Counted from the stretch's first letter, positions 1-8,517 are shown. The stretch: 52,876 bases of DNA from Bacteroidota bacterium (GCA_024280115.1 JAJRQT010000175.1:1-52876), one strand, 5' to 3'. The notes: generated from the letters alone by a model not told the origin. Translations and numbers: made by a program.

Positions 1-1
1 A

Positions 2-73
2 GAAATGGAAAAGCTAAAAGTTAGTTCGAAATCCATCAGAAATCAGAAAATTAAGAGTGCAATAAAATATTAA
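2..73 (+). CDS. Possible 3' end of a gene entering from the left
   Basis: One frame is open from the window edge to a TAA at 71-73 and encodes 23 lysine- and serine-rich residues. Its start and most of its body would lie outside the window. The open stretch is short enough to be chance in AT-rich DNA. No function can be assigned. Confidence 0.25.
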   Translation, partial: EMEKLKVSSKSIRNQKIKSAIKY

Positions 74-382
74 AATAATTATATTGCAAAAACGAGAGAT
101 GCGTTTTCTTAGTGACACTAATTAGTACAATTTACTTTTATGCTTCCATGCATGAATTCTACAACGGCTACAATATACAACCAAACATGGTTTAAATGCA
201 GAATTCATTACAAATTTTCGTTGTATTGTAATGACAAATTCCAAAACTCATAACACGTTGATAAACAGTCTATATGACTCTGGTTCTATGCAATTGTTGA
301 TTGCCTGAAATTTCATTTGTCCACAGTAACAAGGGAGGGGTGGAAAGAGATAGAAATGAAAATGAAGAAATAAGAAAGAAAA
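74..382. other. Non-coding stretch at left edge
   Basis: No gene is visible in about 310 bases. It holds a 9-bp inverted repeat (ATGAATTCT at 152-160 and AGAATTCAT at 200-208) and, just outside and inside it, ACAACG/CGTTGT half-sites (161-166 and 219-224). These could form a long weak hairpin. It lies downstream of the minus-strand polymerase-like gene. No terminator with a clear T-run was seen. Confidence 0.4.
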
Positions 383-2182
383 TCATATAGGTGTAGAGAA
401 GCTACTGAGTAATTGAGTAGAAATGTGATATAAATGATTTATGGATATATGGTCTAATGGTAAATTGTTCTTATCAAGTTCAATTACTCTTGATTCAAGG
501 TCATTATATTCACTTGTGGAGGAACATTGTTGGTATTCTTCTAATAGCATAAAGATATGTTCAATTTCCAAATTAGTAATATCATTTGGTTCGTCTATAT
601 CATATAGAAATGTCCATTCGTTTGGTAATGAGTTGATGTATTTATATTCTGGTATTTCATATTGCTCTATTTTTAATTTTGGTTTTAGTCCTAAATCCCT
701 ATATACACTTTCAGCAATAGAGAACGCTTTGATTTGATTATGCTTTCCAACTATCACGCTGTCATGGCGGGTGAAGCACCAAATATTTTCTTTGTGTAAC
801 CGTTGGAATATATGTTCGATGAAAATTTCGGATTCCATTGCTTGCAGATTAATTGCTAATCGCTGGAAACCATCACCTTCATTAATATTTTTCTTGCCTT
901 TTTCCTTCTTTATTCGGGCAATTTGCCTGTATTTATATTCATCTAACGTGTTGATGACTGTGGGGTATCGTTCTCTTATCTTTTGCTTGAATGGATTCTT
1001 ACTATCAGGTTTGCTAAAAATGATGGAGAAGCAAAATATTTTGGCTTGACTTCGGTGAGAAAGACTAAGAATATCACGGACTACCTCATAAAAGTCTTTG
1101 TTTACCACATCATTGTAAAATTGAAAAGCATCATTAGTTTTGACGGTTTGTTGCTTATAAACATCATATAAATCATAGATGAATGCCTTTCGTTTTCCCG
1201 TAAATTTTGAACCAATAGAATCAACATCATTAGAAAATGCATTGAAGAGGTTTGCCAATAGTAAGAATTGGCTTGTCTTTGCATCAATGCCCACAATAGG
1301 TTGGTCATCAATCCTAAGAAAAGGAAGTGCCTTGCTGGGCAAGAATACCCCTGTGTGGAATACTCTCCTGGTCTTGCTTTCGTCACGGCTTAATTCAAAA
1401 TTACCGTCTATTGTTTTAAGCAGGTTTAGTTTGGTATGATTGATGAAATTGGTTGTTTTAGTCATTCTAAAAATATCTGGATTGATGACTTTCACTTTAT
1501 CTTTATCATAGAATATTTCGTGGTCTAATTTTTTTGCAACCTTCAATAAATAAGCAACTGGATGACTGTGGTGCTTAATTCCATTGTGATAATGAACCTC
1601 AGCATCAAAGTCCATATCTGATGGAAATTCGGAAAGGTCTATTTTGAATTTAGCAGGATTTATATCCAACAAACCATTGTGCAATGAATTTTCAAATGCT
1701 TTGTAATCAACTGTTACTTTTTTTAGGTGTCGCAAAATACGTCTTCCTAACCTGTTTTCAATTCTATCCACGTTATATACTGAAAAGCCACTATCCAGAT
1801 GAATTGATTTAATTTTATTCGTCCTGTATTCAACACGAACTAATTTGTGTAGCTGTAACAGAAAATTAAAATCAATGCTATACTTCCACCTTCCCGCTTT
1901 TTTTTCACGACTGATTACATTAACCTTTAATAAATCATTTAGATATTCAACATATCTTCCCCCTAAAACTTTTGTCCAATAATTTCGGGCAATAGGATAA
2001 GGTATAAAAGCATAATCGTTTTCATTCAGGCACTTAAAATATATTGTACTGACGATAGCCAAATAATTGTCGTGGCGGACATTTGGTTTGCCATTGCTAT
2101 TGGCAGCCAGTTCCACAATAACCTGAGCAATATTATCAGGGATATACTCACACTTTCTTACTATGTTGGGATTCTGTTTCAT
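383..2182 (-). CDS. Divergent family A polymerase-like protein of a mobile element
   Basis: This 599-residue protein is likely a template-dependent polymerase with a right-hand fold. Visible motifs follow DNA polymerase I order and spacing. Motif A is GID300 followed by AKTSQ. Motif B is R377-x3-K381-x3-F385-x3-F389, the same spacing as E. coli Pol I R754/K758/F762/Y766. RLAINLQ (441-447) then matches the Pol I RAAINxPxQ element, and motif C is H473-D474-S475. The residue aligned with Pol I Glu710 is Gln305. Residues 40-110 look like a winged-helix domain. No 3'-5' exonuclease motif is seen. It starts at ATG 2182, just downstream of a TAnnTTTG promoter. From memory it resembles uncharacterised proteins with a D-x-x-x-SQ...HDS pattern on Bacteroidota mobile elements. 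A polymerase role is inference; DNA versus RNA synthesis cannot be decided. Confidence 0.7.
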   Translation of the reverse strand: MKQNPNIVRKCEYIPDNIAQVIVELAANSNGKPNVRHDNYLAIVSTIYFKCLNENDYAFIPYPIARNYWTKVLGGRYVEYLNDLLKVNVISREKKAGRWKYSIDFNFLLQLHKLVRVEYRTNKIKSIHLDSGFSVYNVDRIENRLGRRILRHLKKVTVDYKAFENSLHNGLLDINPAKFKIDLSEFPSDMDFDAEVHYHNGIKHHSHPVAYLLKVAKKLDHEIFYDKDKVKVINPDIFRMTKTTNFINHTKLNLLKTIDGNFELSRDESKTRRVFHTGVFLPSKALPFLRIDDQPIVGIDAKTSQFLLLANLFNAFSNDVDSIGSKFTGKRKAFIYDLYDVYKQQTVKTNDAFQFYNDVVNKDFYEVVRDILSLSHRSQAKIFCFSIIFSKPDSKNPFKQKIRERYPTVINTLDEYKYRQIARIKKEKGKKNINEGDGFQRLAINLQAMESEIFIEHIFQRLHKENIWCFTRHDSVIVGKHNQIKAFSIAESVYRDLGLKPKLKIEQYEIPEYKYINSLPNEWTFLYDIDEPNDITNLEIEHIFMLLEEYQQCSSTSEYNDLESRVIELDKNNLPLDHISINHLYHISTQLLSSFSTPI

Positions 2183-2189
2183 AAATTAC

Positions 2190-2216
2190 TGTCTGACTCA
2201 ATGTCTGACAAATATA
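2190..2216 (-). promoter_or_regulatory. Promoter -7 box with overlapping operator-like direct repeats
   Basis: On the minus strand TATATTTG (2209-2216) matches the Bacteroidota -7 consensus TAnnTTTG. A -33 TTTG is not clear. Two perfect copies of TGTCTGAC (2190-2197 and 2202-2209), 12 bases apart, run from the -7 box over the expected transcription start. This layout suits a repressor, most simply the ribbon-helix-helix protein encoded divergently at 2409. Confidence 0.5.
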
Positions 2217-2408
2217 AATAGTTTGTGGATTCTTAAACTTCCAACTTAAAACTATATCAATACCAACCTTAATCACAATTTATTTGTTCGTTTATGGCAG
2301 TTCCACAACTTTAAAACCTTTAAAAACTTGATTAAGAACGACATATTTCATCATTGCACGTCCAAAAATGACAAAAAATGCCAATTGCTCAGTATTTATA
2401 TAAAAACT

Positions 2409-2573
2409 ATGGAAACAAAATTAGAAGAACGAATTACTATCAGGTTAAGCACCAATCATTCAAAAATGTTGGATGCCATTAAAACAATTATAGGATATGA
2501 GGGTATATCAACATCTGAAATAGTAAGGTACTTAATTGAAGGTGCATCGAAAGCAGTAAGAAACACAGTGTAA
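2409..2573 (+). CDS. Small ribbon-helix-helix (CopG/Arc-type) DNA-binding protein
   Basis: This encodes 54 residues. The short strand ERITIRL is followed by two helices (HSKMLDAIKTIIGYEG and STSEIVRYLIEGASKAV), the layout of MetJ/Arc/CopG repressors, where the strand contacts the DNA groove. ATG 2409 was chosen because the 27 codons upstream in frame give a composition unlike the rest. It lies divergent from the polymerase-like gene. Direct repeats over that promoter are a natural target, so auto- or cross-regulation is inferred. It could alternatively be an antitoxin, but no toxin-sized partner is next to it. Confidence 0.6.
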   Translation: METKLEERITIRLSTNHSKMLDAIKTIIGYEGISTSEIVRYLIEGASKAVRNTV

Positions 2574-2575
2574 GT

Positions 2576-2625
2576 ATCCCCCTCCCCACCCTCCTGTGGG
2601 GGATGCCCCTCTATAACAATGGGGG
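2576..2625. terminator. GC-rich double hairpin between convergent genes
   Basis: ATCCCCC (2576-2582) pairs with GGGGGAT (2598-2604), and CCCC (2606-2609) can pair with GGGG (2621-2624). It lies between the converging small repressor gene and recombinase gene, so it may terminate both. There is no T-run directly after it. The C/G-rich core recalls the chromosomal palindromic repeats elsewhere in the window. Confidence 0.4.
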
Positions 2626-2714
2626 TGCTACATAAAAAGGTTGATTCAATTTTTAATTCCAAAAAAGTTGTTTTATAAAAATTTATAAAAAAAATAAACC
2701 TTAAAATACTGTTT

Positions 2715-3332
2715 TTAAGCCATGTAGATAGATTTTACCTTTTGTACGGTCGTTGGTGACATCGAAAGTTTATTGGCGATGTAGCGGATGCTTTCACCCT
2801 TCTCCAATTGCTTAATTATACTTTTGTGTTTCTGCAAAAACTTTTCCTTTGATTCGGATGAACCAAATTTTCTGCCGATTGCATATCCTTTACGTTTTCT
2901 TTCTGATAATCCAGATTTAATTCGGTAAGACATGGTTTCAGATTCCATTCTTGCCAAATCTGCAAGTAATGTTACCACAAGTTTATTAATCGCTTCTGTT
3001 GCTCCGTTACCATTAATAAGCATATCCAAAGACTTGATGTAAATCTTTATACCTTTCTGCTTTAGTTCCTCAATCAAAGTTAACACCTCCGCAGTTTTTC
3101 TCCCCAAGCGTGAAATTTCATGAACCATCAAACATTTGATATCATTGTCTAACATATACTTAATAGCTGATTGTAATTTTGGGCGTTCAGATACAGATTT
3201 GGTAAAACCCGAAATACTCTCGGTGAACGTTTTTATTACCTTAAACCCTTCAACCGATTTTAATTCATTAATCTGCCTATCCGATGATTGACGAATTGTG
3301 GATGTCCTTGTATAAATTATTGCTTGTATCAT
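2715..3332 (-). CDS. Small serine recombinase (resolvase/invertase family)
   Basis: It catalyses site-specific DNA recombination through a serine nucleophile. The N-terminus has the YTRTS motif with Ser11 as nucleophile and Arg9 beside it. The usual EISRLGR segment follows, then the long E helix. The C-terminus carries a helix-turn-helix (IRYIANKLSMSPTTVQKVKS). About 205 residues is normal for resolvases and invertases and too short for large serine integrases. ATG 3332 gives the family's usual start one strand before YTRTS. ATG 3341 is also possible, and an upstream TTG at 3359 falls before the expected transcription start. It probably moves, resolves or inverts the accessory element. Confidence 0.9.
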   Translation of the reverse strand: MIQAIIYTRTSTIRQSSDRQINELKSVEGFKVIKTFTESISGFTKSVSERPKLQSAIKYMLDNDIKCLMVHEISRLGRKTAEVLTLIEELKQKGIKIYIKSLDMLINGNGATEAINKLVVTLLADLARMESETMSYRIKSGLSERKRKGYAIGRKFGSSESKEKFLQKHKSIIKQLEKGESIRYIANKLSMSPTTVQKVKSIYMA

Positions 3333-3351
3333 TTTTATCATTTGCTTAATG

Positions 3352-3428
3352 TGTAACAAAGATATGTATTTAATATGTCTATTACAACGTATATTGACAA
3401 TAAATGTTACATGGTTAAAAATGTAACA
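3352..3428 (-). promoter_or_regulatory. Recombinase promoter and candidate recombination/operator sites
   Basis: The minus-strand -7 box TATCTTTG lies at 3357-3364, with TTG about 20 bases upstream. TGTTACA overlaps the -7 box (3352-3358). The same motif forms a perfect 8-bp inverted repeat TGTTACAT/ATGTAACA (3405-3412 and 3421-3428). Resolvases usually act at a site beside their own gene, so this may be a res/crossover site, an auto-repression operator, or both. Confidence 0.45.
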
Positions 3429-3469
3429 GTTTTAGTCACGATTTTACATTTCTTAGATTAATAAAATTT

Positions 3470-5110
3470 CTACTCTGGTTTTCTAAAATATGGATGTCCT
3501 ACTTTAACCGATATTTCATTACCATCTACAATATATTTTAGAGGTAATTCGGGATAAACTATTTTACCATCAAAAAAATCTGAGAGTTTGCTAAGAGTAT
3601 ATGCCTTAAAATCACCATTAAACATGTAAAAGGTGGGAGTATTGATTAAGAAAATACCCTCAACTTCAAAATCTTGTAAATCTATGTCCTTTAGTTGACC
3701 AGTAATTTCCAAATGCTCTTGTAGAGCCATAAGGTTATTTTGGATAAATTCTACCTTCCGCAATAATTTTGGTTCATATATTGACTTGAAATTTGATAAA
3801 TCGTTTCTAAATCCTACACCTTCATATCTCGCCCTGTTGTATTTTGCTTCACCTACGAGAATTCTACGTTGTTTAATATTTACAATAATGAAGTCAATTT
3901 CACCCGCTAATTGGTTATCAAATCGCAAATTATTTTTCCTATGTCTTTTAAATGATTTAACGTTTCGACAATATGGTAAAGAATTATTTTCAATTATTTC
4001 CTGAATGCTGTCTTCCAGTATGGTATCATGAACATGACTTTTTTGGTTCATAAAATTTTTAATTCTTTCATTGACCGACCATTCATCAACCATTGCTTTC
4101 CAATGCAAGGCATTTGTTGAAATGACCATGATGCTTTCAGTAAATTTCTCTTGCCCTACGAGTAATCTTTCTTCACCATTAATATTATACACCAATATTG
4201 GTCTAAACATATGTCTTTTCGTTGAATATGGCTTCAATATTGAATCTTCAACAGAAAGTTTGTTATGACGGGAAATACTTAAACCGTCATAGAACATATC
4301 AGCATTTTCTTTAGTTATGCCAAAAGCGTTAACTAAATTTTCGCTTAAAATGTCTCGTTGAATCGTCTGCAATGTCGGGTCATGAGGACGGTGGTGTTCC
4401 TTTATTTTAAATATAATACCACCAGCAAAATTATACTCTATACCAAAAGATTCCTCTATCTTACTTATAAACTCACGAGCGGCATTTTCATCAAATACCC
4501 CTTCTGCATATCCCGAACTAAGTGATGGAAATAAATTATGATACGCCCTACCAAAATGATATCTCCAATCAATTACTAATGAACCATTGTTCTCAAATTT
4601 AACATCATGGCATTCATAAATCATTTTATGGAATGCTATTAAATCTGCAAATTCATATAACCACATCCCCAAGTATAATAGTTCTTGAATGATTCGGTTA
4701 TATTCTTCCTGTTGTTCTGCATTTGGAAATTCATCCCATTCAAAATCAATATCACACCCTTGTTCAAGAATTAATTTGAGAACTCTTCGGTACTTGGAGA
4801 ATTCATTTTCATCAATAACTTCCAGTCTATAACCCTTTAAAATCTTTACATAAATTTTTATGGAATTTTCATGCAACCAAAAAGTGTACAGAAAGAATTT
4901 TAAAGACTTCGTACCTAAGATAAGTTCTTTGAATTTACCCACTAAGAAATCGAATCCATCAATTAATATTGATTCAACGTCTTCATGCTTAGTAAAATGG
5001 TGATTGCCATACTTCTCAATAATATATTGCGATAATTGACCCCAATATTTATCTCTTGCTTCATCGTTATAGGTAAGTAGTGGTAGTCCATCTACAAAAT
5101 AAACAGCCAT
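3470..5110 (-). CDS. Large orphan protein with C-terminal PD-(D/E)XK nuclease motif
   Basis: This 546-residue protein has no family I recognise in its first 360 residues. The C-terminal part shows the restriction-endonuclease-fold signature: a helix with E365/E372, then GEID406F, then 14 residues later E421-A-K423. D406, E421 and K423 would bind metal and catalyse phosphodiester cleavage. GEAKYNRAR and the mixed strands after it fit the fold. No helicase, methyltransferase or other restriction subunit is adjacent, so it could be a stand-alone defence nuclease, a homing-type enzyme or an element-maintenance protein. It starts at ATG 5110 and sits between the recombinase and tRNA-Thr. The nuclease call rests on motif spacing only; the biological role is unknown. 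Confidence 0.6.
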   Translation of the reverse strand: MAVYFVDGLPLLTYNDEARDKYWGQLSQYIIEKYGNHHFTKHEDVESILIDGFDFLVGKFKELILGTKSLKFFLYTFWLHENSIKIYVKILKGYRLEVIDENEFSKYRRVLKLILEQGCDIDFEWDEFPNAEQQEEYNRIIQELLYLGMWLYEFADLIAFHKMIYECHDVKFENNGSLVIDWRYHFGRAYHNLFPSLSSGYAEGVFDENAAREFISKIEESFGIEYNFAGGIIFKIKEHHRPHDPTLQTIQRDILSENLVNAFGITKENADMFYDGLSISRHNKLSVEDSILKPYSTKRHMFRPILVYNINGEERLLVGQEKFTESIMVISTNALHWKAMVDEWSVNERIKNFMNQKSHVHDTILEDSIQEIIENNSLPYCRNVKSFKRHRKNNLRFDNQLAGEIDFIIVNIKQRRILVGEAKYNRARYEGVGFRNDLSNFKSIYEPKLLRKVEFIQNNLMALQEHLEITGQLKDIDLQDFEVEGIFLINTPTFYMFNGDFKAYTLSKLSDFFDGKIVYPELPLKYIVDGNEISVKVGHPYFRKPE

Positions 5111-5183
5111 ACTTATGAATTAAAAGTTGATACTTATACTGTAACGTTAAAACAAGGTGAATGATTCCAACTTAAAAATTGTA

Positions 5184-5206
5184 AACGTTCCTATTAACGT
5201 TCCTAT
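5184..5206 (-). promoter_or_regulatory. Direct repeat upstream of the nuclease gene
   Basis: Two perfect copies of AACGTTCCTAT (5184-5194 and 5196-5206) lie 12 bases apart, about 75-95 bases before the nuclease start. A third AACGTT core is at 5143-5148. The 12-base periodicity equals that of the repeats at the polymerase promoter, although the sequence differs. It may be an operator. Confidence 0.35.
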
Positions 5207-5235
5207 ACTTTATTTTTTGAATGTATATATACTAA

Positions 5236-5267
5236 TAATGCCCCATAAACTTAATTATGAGGCATTA
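5236..5267 (-). terminator. Hairpin downstream of tRNA-Thr
   Basis: TAATGCC pairs with GGCATTA and, after one mismatch, CATAA pairs with TTATG, around a 6-base loop. It lies 6 bases past the tRNA 3' end in the direction of transcription. The T-run is poor, so it may be a processing or weak termination hairpin. Confidence 0.4.
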
Positions 5268-5272
5268 GTTTG

Positions 5273-5590
<318 letters not shown>

Positions 5591-5606
5591 TTTTTAAAAG
5601 CGACTG

Positions 5607-5636
5607 CAAAAATAAGTTTCTAATTTAACATTCAAA
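5607..5636 (-). promoter_or_regulatory. Promoter of the tRNA-Thr transcript
   Basis: On the minus strand TTTG (5633-5636), 18 bases, then TATTTTTG (5607-5614) fits the Bacteroidota promoter. Transcription would start near 5600, directly before the outermost partial tRNA copy, and run through both 123-bp units to the tRNA. Confidence 0.6.
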
Positions 5637-5669
5637 AGAATTAAGGACATTTTTCTTAACCAATCACCC

Positions 5670-7910
5670 CTATATATTTATAATGACTTTCAACTGTTCC
5701 TTCAGATTTTTCAACTGATTTATCGCATTATCAATTTTTACCTGAAACTCTTTTTTCAGCTTATCAGCATTTTTCGAAGCAGCAAAAAAATCGATGTTAT
5801 TCTTCCATAAATTGATATCATTTTCAAGATTTGAAATCTGACGACGTAGGGCGCCTTCCTTTTTCTGGATCAATTTTTCGGCGCCTGGACCGTAATTCAT
5901 TTTACTGAACTGAGCTGTAAATCTTAACTTGTGTTTCTCAGATTCCGGCATATCCAAATTGTCGGTAATTGACTCAATGGCCTCTGTATATCTCTTTTGG
6001 ATCGATTTGATACTTGTCTTTGGAACAAATCCAATGTCTTTCCATTTTGATTCTATTGCTTTTATCTTCGCGATCCCAATTTCCTCGACCTTTGACAGAG
6101 CTTCTAATTCTTCGCAAAGCTGTTCTTTCCTTTTTAGATTATCCTCATACTCTTTTTCGATCAATCCGCTATTCGCCCTTCTTCTTTCAAAGAAATGATC
6201 GCATGCCTTTTTAAACCTATTGAATATCTCATTTCTGAATTTCTCAGGTACAGGGCCAATATCTTTCCACTTTCTCTGGAGATTTTTTAACTCATCAGAT
6301 GTTTTTCTGAAATCATCACTATCTTTTAACTCTTCAGCGGTTTTAACTAACGTTTCCTTAAGTTTTAAATTTTCTTTTCTCCCTTCCTCTATCTTCTTGA
6401 AAAAGCGCCCCTTATTATTAAAAAATGCTTTAAATGAAACCCAAAACTGCTTATTGATGCTTTTTGCTTTTTCCTTAGGCAAGCTCCCAATCGCTTCCCA
6501 TTCCTTTTGAATAGCAATGATTTCTTTTGTTTTCGTATTCCAATCAGATATGCGATCAGAAGTATATTCTGCAAATGTTAAAACCTTTTCTACAAGTCCC
6601 TCTTTTGCAATTTCGTTTATTTTAAACTCTTCCTTAAGTTTATCATAATAATCTTTCCGCCTGGAATATATATTATCGGAAGCTGTTTTAAACCTCTCCC
6701 ACACTGCATCCTGATCAACTTTGGGAACCGGGCCAATATGCTTGAACTCCTCATGCAATTCATTTAGCTGCTTAATAGCCTCCCTGATATTTTCTTCCTC
6801 TACAAGATGTTCAGCCTTTTCGCAAAGCTCAATTTTCTGATCGTAATTTTTCTTTCTATCTAACTCTTTTAATTCAAAGTAGATGCTCCGTTGATCATAA
6901 AACCGGTCTAACAGGGCATTAAAATTTGCCCAGAGGCTCTTGACTTGTGAAGAAGGGATAAGTCCGATCTCTTTCCATTCTTTTTGAATCTCCTTAAGAA
7001 CTTTAATGCTCGCACCCGTTTCTTCGGAATCTACCAATTCCCTCATTCTTTCAAGCAATTCCTGTTTTTTATTCAGGTTTGTTTCCTTTTGCTTTTCAAG
7101 GCTATTGAAATACTGATTTCTTCTCCCCCGCAATTCGCCAAACGCCTTTTGGAATCTTTGATCCAGCTCATCAGGCCTATATTCGAAACCATCTTTCTCA
7201 CCACCGTCGGCAATGTAATTATCATAGGCGGTTTTTCGCTCTAAATCTGTAATATCATCATATGGTTTTTTAATTCCTTTTAGGATGCGACCAACCTGCG
7301 AAAAATCGTCTTCCTTTAAAAGGCTCTCCAATACCTGGACTAATTGTTTTTTGGTATAATTAGAGTAATCTAACTTAAACTCTTCCTTTGTAGTTTTTTC
7401 ACTTTCACCCTTCTTTTCATCCGTTGACTCACCGGTTTCAGATTCCGAGGTTACATCTTCTGTTGATTCGGTATTTGTTGATGATTCCGACTCTTTCTCT
7501 TTATTAGAAAGTTCCTCATCTTCTTCCTTAGAAGCCTTTGTGGTGTCTGATATCTTCTCTTCCTCAATAATGGTATTTTTCCCGGCTTCAACCTGTTCAG
7601 AGGCCTCCTCTTCGGTCTTTACTGACTCAATGTGCACGGATTCCTTGCCTTCTATATCCGGTTTAGTTTTCGATGATTCATCAATGTTATCAGATTTATC
7701 AGCATTTTCGCCTGCATCCTGTGGTAAATCTTCGGAGCTTTCAACTTCAGTTATTTCTATATTTTGATTTTTCTCTTCGTCCTCTATTTCAGGAGAAGAC
7801 TCATCTAAAGATTCTATCGATTCCTGGCGGTCAGAGTTTTCTACATCAGTTTTTAACTCTTTTTTCGCATCATCGTTTAATTGGTCCTTCTCCTTTTTAT
7901 CAGTACTCAT
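5670..7910 (-). CDS. DUF349 repeat protein with long acidic N-terminus
   Basis: This 746-residue protein is highly charged and mostly helical. Residues 1-175 are acidic and low in complexity (Glu, Ser, Asp, Thr). Five DUF349 repeats follow (about 281-345, 355-420, 435-500, 515-577 and 590-648). Each has a KEW-x-x-IG-x-(V/L/I)P turn, for example KEWKEIGLIP and RKWKDIGPVP, followed by an F/W-rich helix. A C-terminal coiled coil closes the protein. DUF349 proteins are common in Bacteroidota and their molecular role is not settled. It lies 25 bases after yqgE on the same strand, so co-transcription is likely. No signal peptide, so cytoplasmic. Confidence 0.9.
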   Translation of the reverse strand: MSTDKKEKDQLNDDAKKELKTDVENSDRQESIESLDESSPEIEDEEKNQNIEITEVESSEDLPQDAGENADKSDNIDESSKTKPDIEGKESVHIESVKTEEEASEQVEAGKNTIIEEEKISDTTKASKEEDEELSNKEKESESSTNTESTEDVTSESETGESTDEKKGESEKTTKEEFKLDYSNYTKKQLVQVLESLLKEDDFSQVGRILKGIKKPYDDITDLERKTAYDNYIADGGEKDGFEYRPDELDQRFQKAFGELRGRRNQYFNSLEKQKETNLNKKQELLERMRELVDSEETGASIKVLKEIQKEWKEIGLIPSSQVKSLWANFNALLDRFYDQRSIYFELKELDRKKNYDQKIELCEKAEHLVEEENIREAIKQLNELHEEFKHIGPVPKVDQDAVWERFKTASDNIYSRRKDYYDKLKEEFKINEIAKEGLVEKVLTFAEYTSDRISDWNTKTKEIIAIQKEWEAIGSLPKEKAKSINKQFWVSFKAFFNNKGRFFKKIEEGRKENLKLKETLVKTAEELKDSDDFRKTSDELKNLQRKWKDIGPVPEKFRNEIFNRFKKACDHFFERRRANSGLIEKEYEDNLKRKEQLCEELEALSKVEEIGIAKIKAIESKWKDIGFVPKTSIKSIQKRYTEAIESITDNLDMPESEKHKLRFTAQFSKMNYGPGAEKLIQKKEGALRRQISNLENDINLWKNNIDFFAASKNADKLKKEFQVKIDNAINQLKNLKEQLKVIINI

Positions 7911-7935
7911 AAATAAAAACGTTTTTTAGTAAAGG

Positions 7936-8517
7936 TTAATTTAACCTCGGATCAACAGGAAAATTTGCTACAATTTTAAATTTCCCGCCCATTGTATTCA
8001 ACACTTCTTTCCATAAAGTTGAAGTGTCAGTATGAAATATCTGATCAATACTGACATTTCTGGATATTATCCATGAATTAATTTCAAGTTCGTTTTTTAA
8101 TTGACCAGCCGCCCATCCCGAATAGCCGGCAAAAAACTTAATTTCGTCCTTCTTAATTAAGTTTCCCTCGAACATGGCCAACATTTGTTCGAAGTTACCT
8201 CCCCAATAAATTCCTTCCTTAACTTCAATGCCTCCCTCAAGTAATCCATTATTTCGATGAATAAACTGTAAGGTATTTTGTTGTACCGGCCCCCCAATAA
8301 AAACCTCCTTAGCAATATTACCTGCATCTTCAAATAATTCATTAAACTTTATTGAAGCTGGTTTATTTAAAACAAATCCAAACGATCCTTCTTCATTGTG
8401 CTCACACAAAAGAATGACTGTCCTAACAAAATTAGGATCCATAAGGAAAGGTTCAGAAATCAAAAGATCACCTTTTTGAGGCTCAATTTTATCATTCGCG
8501 TAATTAAATAATTCCAT
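7936..8517 (-). CDS. yqgE: YqgE/AlgH family protein (DUF179)
   Basis: This 193-residue cytoplasmic protein has the family hallmarks: the N-terminal KGDLLIS start, DPNF-x-x-TV-x-LL-x-EH, G-x-GFVLNKP, then F-x-GGPVQ and GYSGWAAGQL. Length is normal (about 185-190). The biochemical role of the family is unresolved. It is the first gene of a pair with the DUF349 gene and is divergent from pdxH. The 216-base upstream gap contains CCGAG/CTCGG arms (8557-8578) but no clear promoter. Confidence 0.92.
   Translation of the reverse strand: MELFNYANDKIEPQKGDLLISEPFLMDPNFVRTVILLCEHNEEGSFGFVLNKPASIKFNELFEDAGNIAKEVFIGGPVQQNTLQFIHRNNGLLEGGIEVKEGIYWGGNFEQMLAMFEGNLIKKDEIKFFAGYSGWAAGQLKNELEINSWIISRNVSIDQIFHTDTSTLWKEVLNTMGGKFKIVANFPVDPRLN

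Noticed and set aside
441..1439. Several plus-strand ORFs opposite the polymerase-like gene
   Set aside because: They are antisense shadows in an AT-rich gene whose minus-strand frame carries ordered polymerase motifs.
2456..2662. Minus-strand ORF of 68 codons opposite the ribbon-helix-helix gene
   Set aside because: It runs through the GC-rich hairpin, has a low-complexity Gly/Glu-rich stretch there and no domain, while the plus-strand frame fits a known fold.
3333..3359. TTG start nine codons upstream for the recombinase
   Set aside because: It overlaps the -7 box, so it would lie before the transcription start. The family start fits the ATG at 3332.
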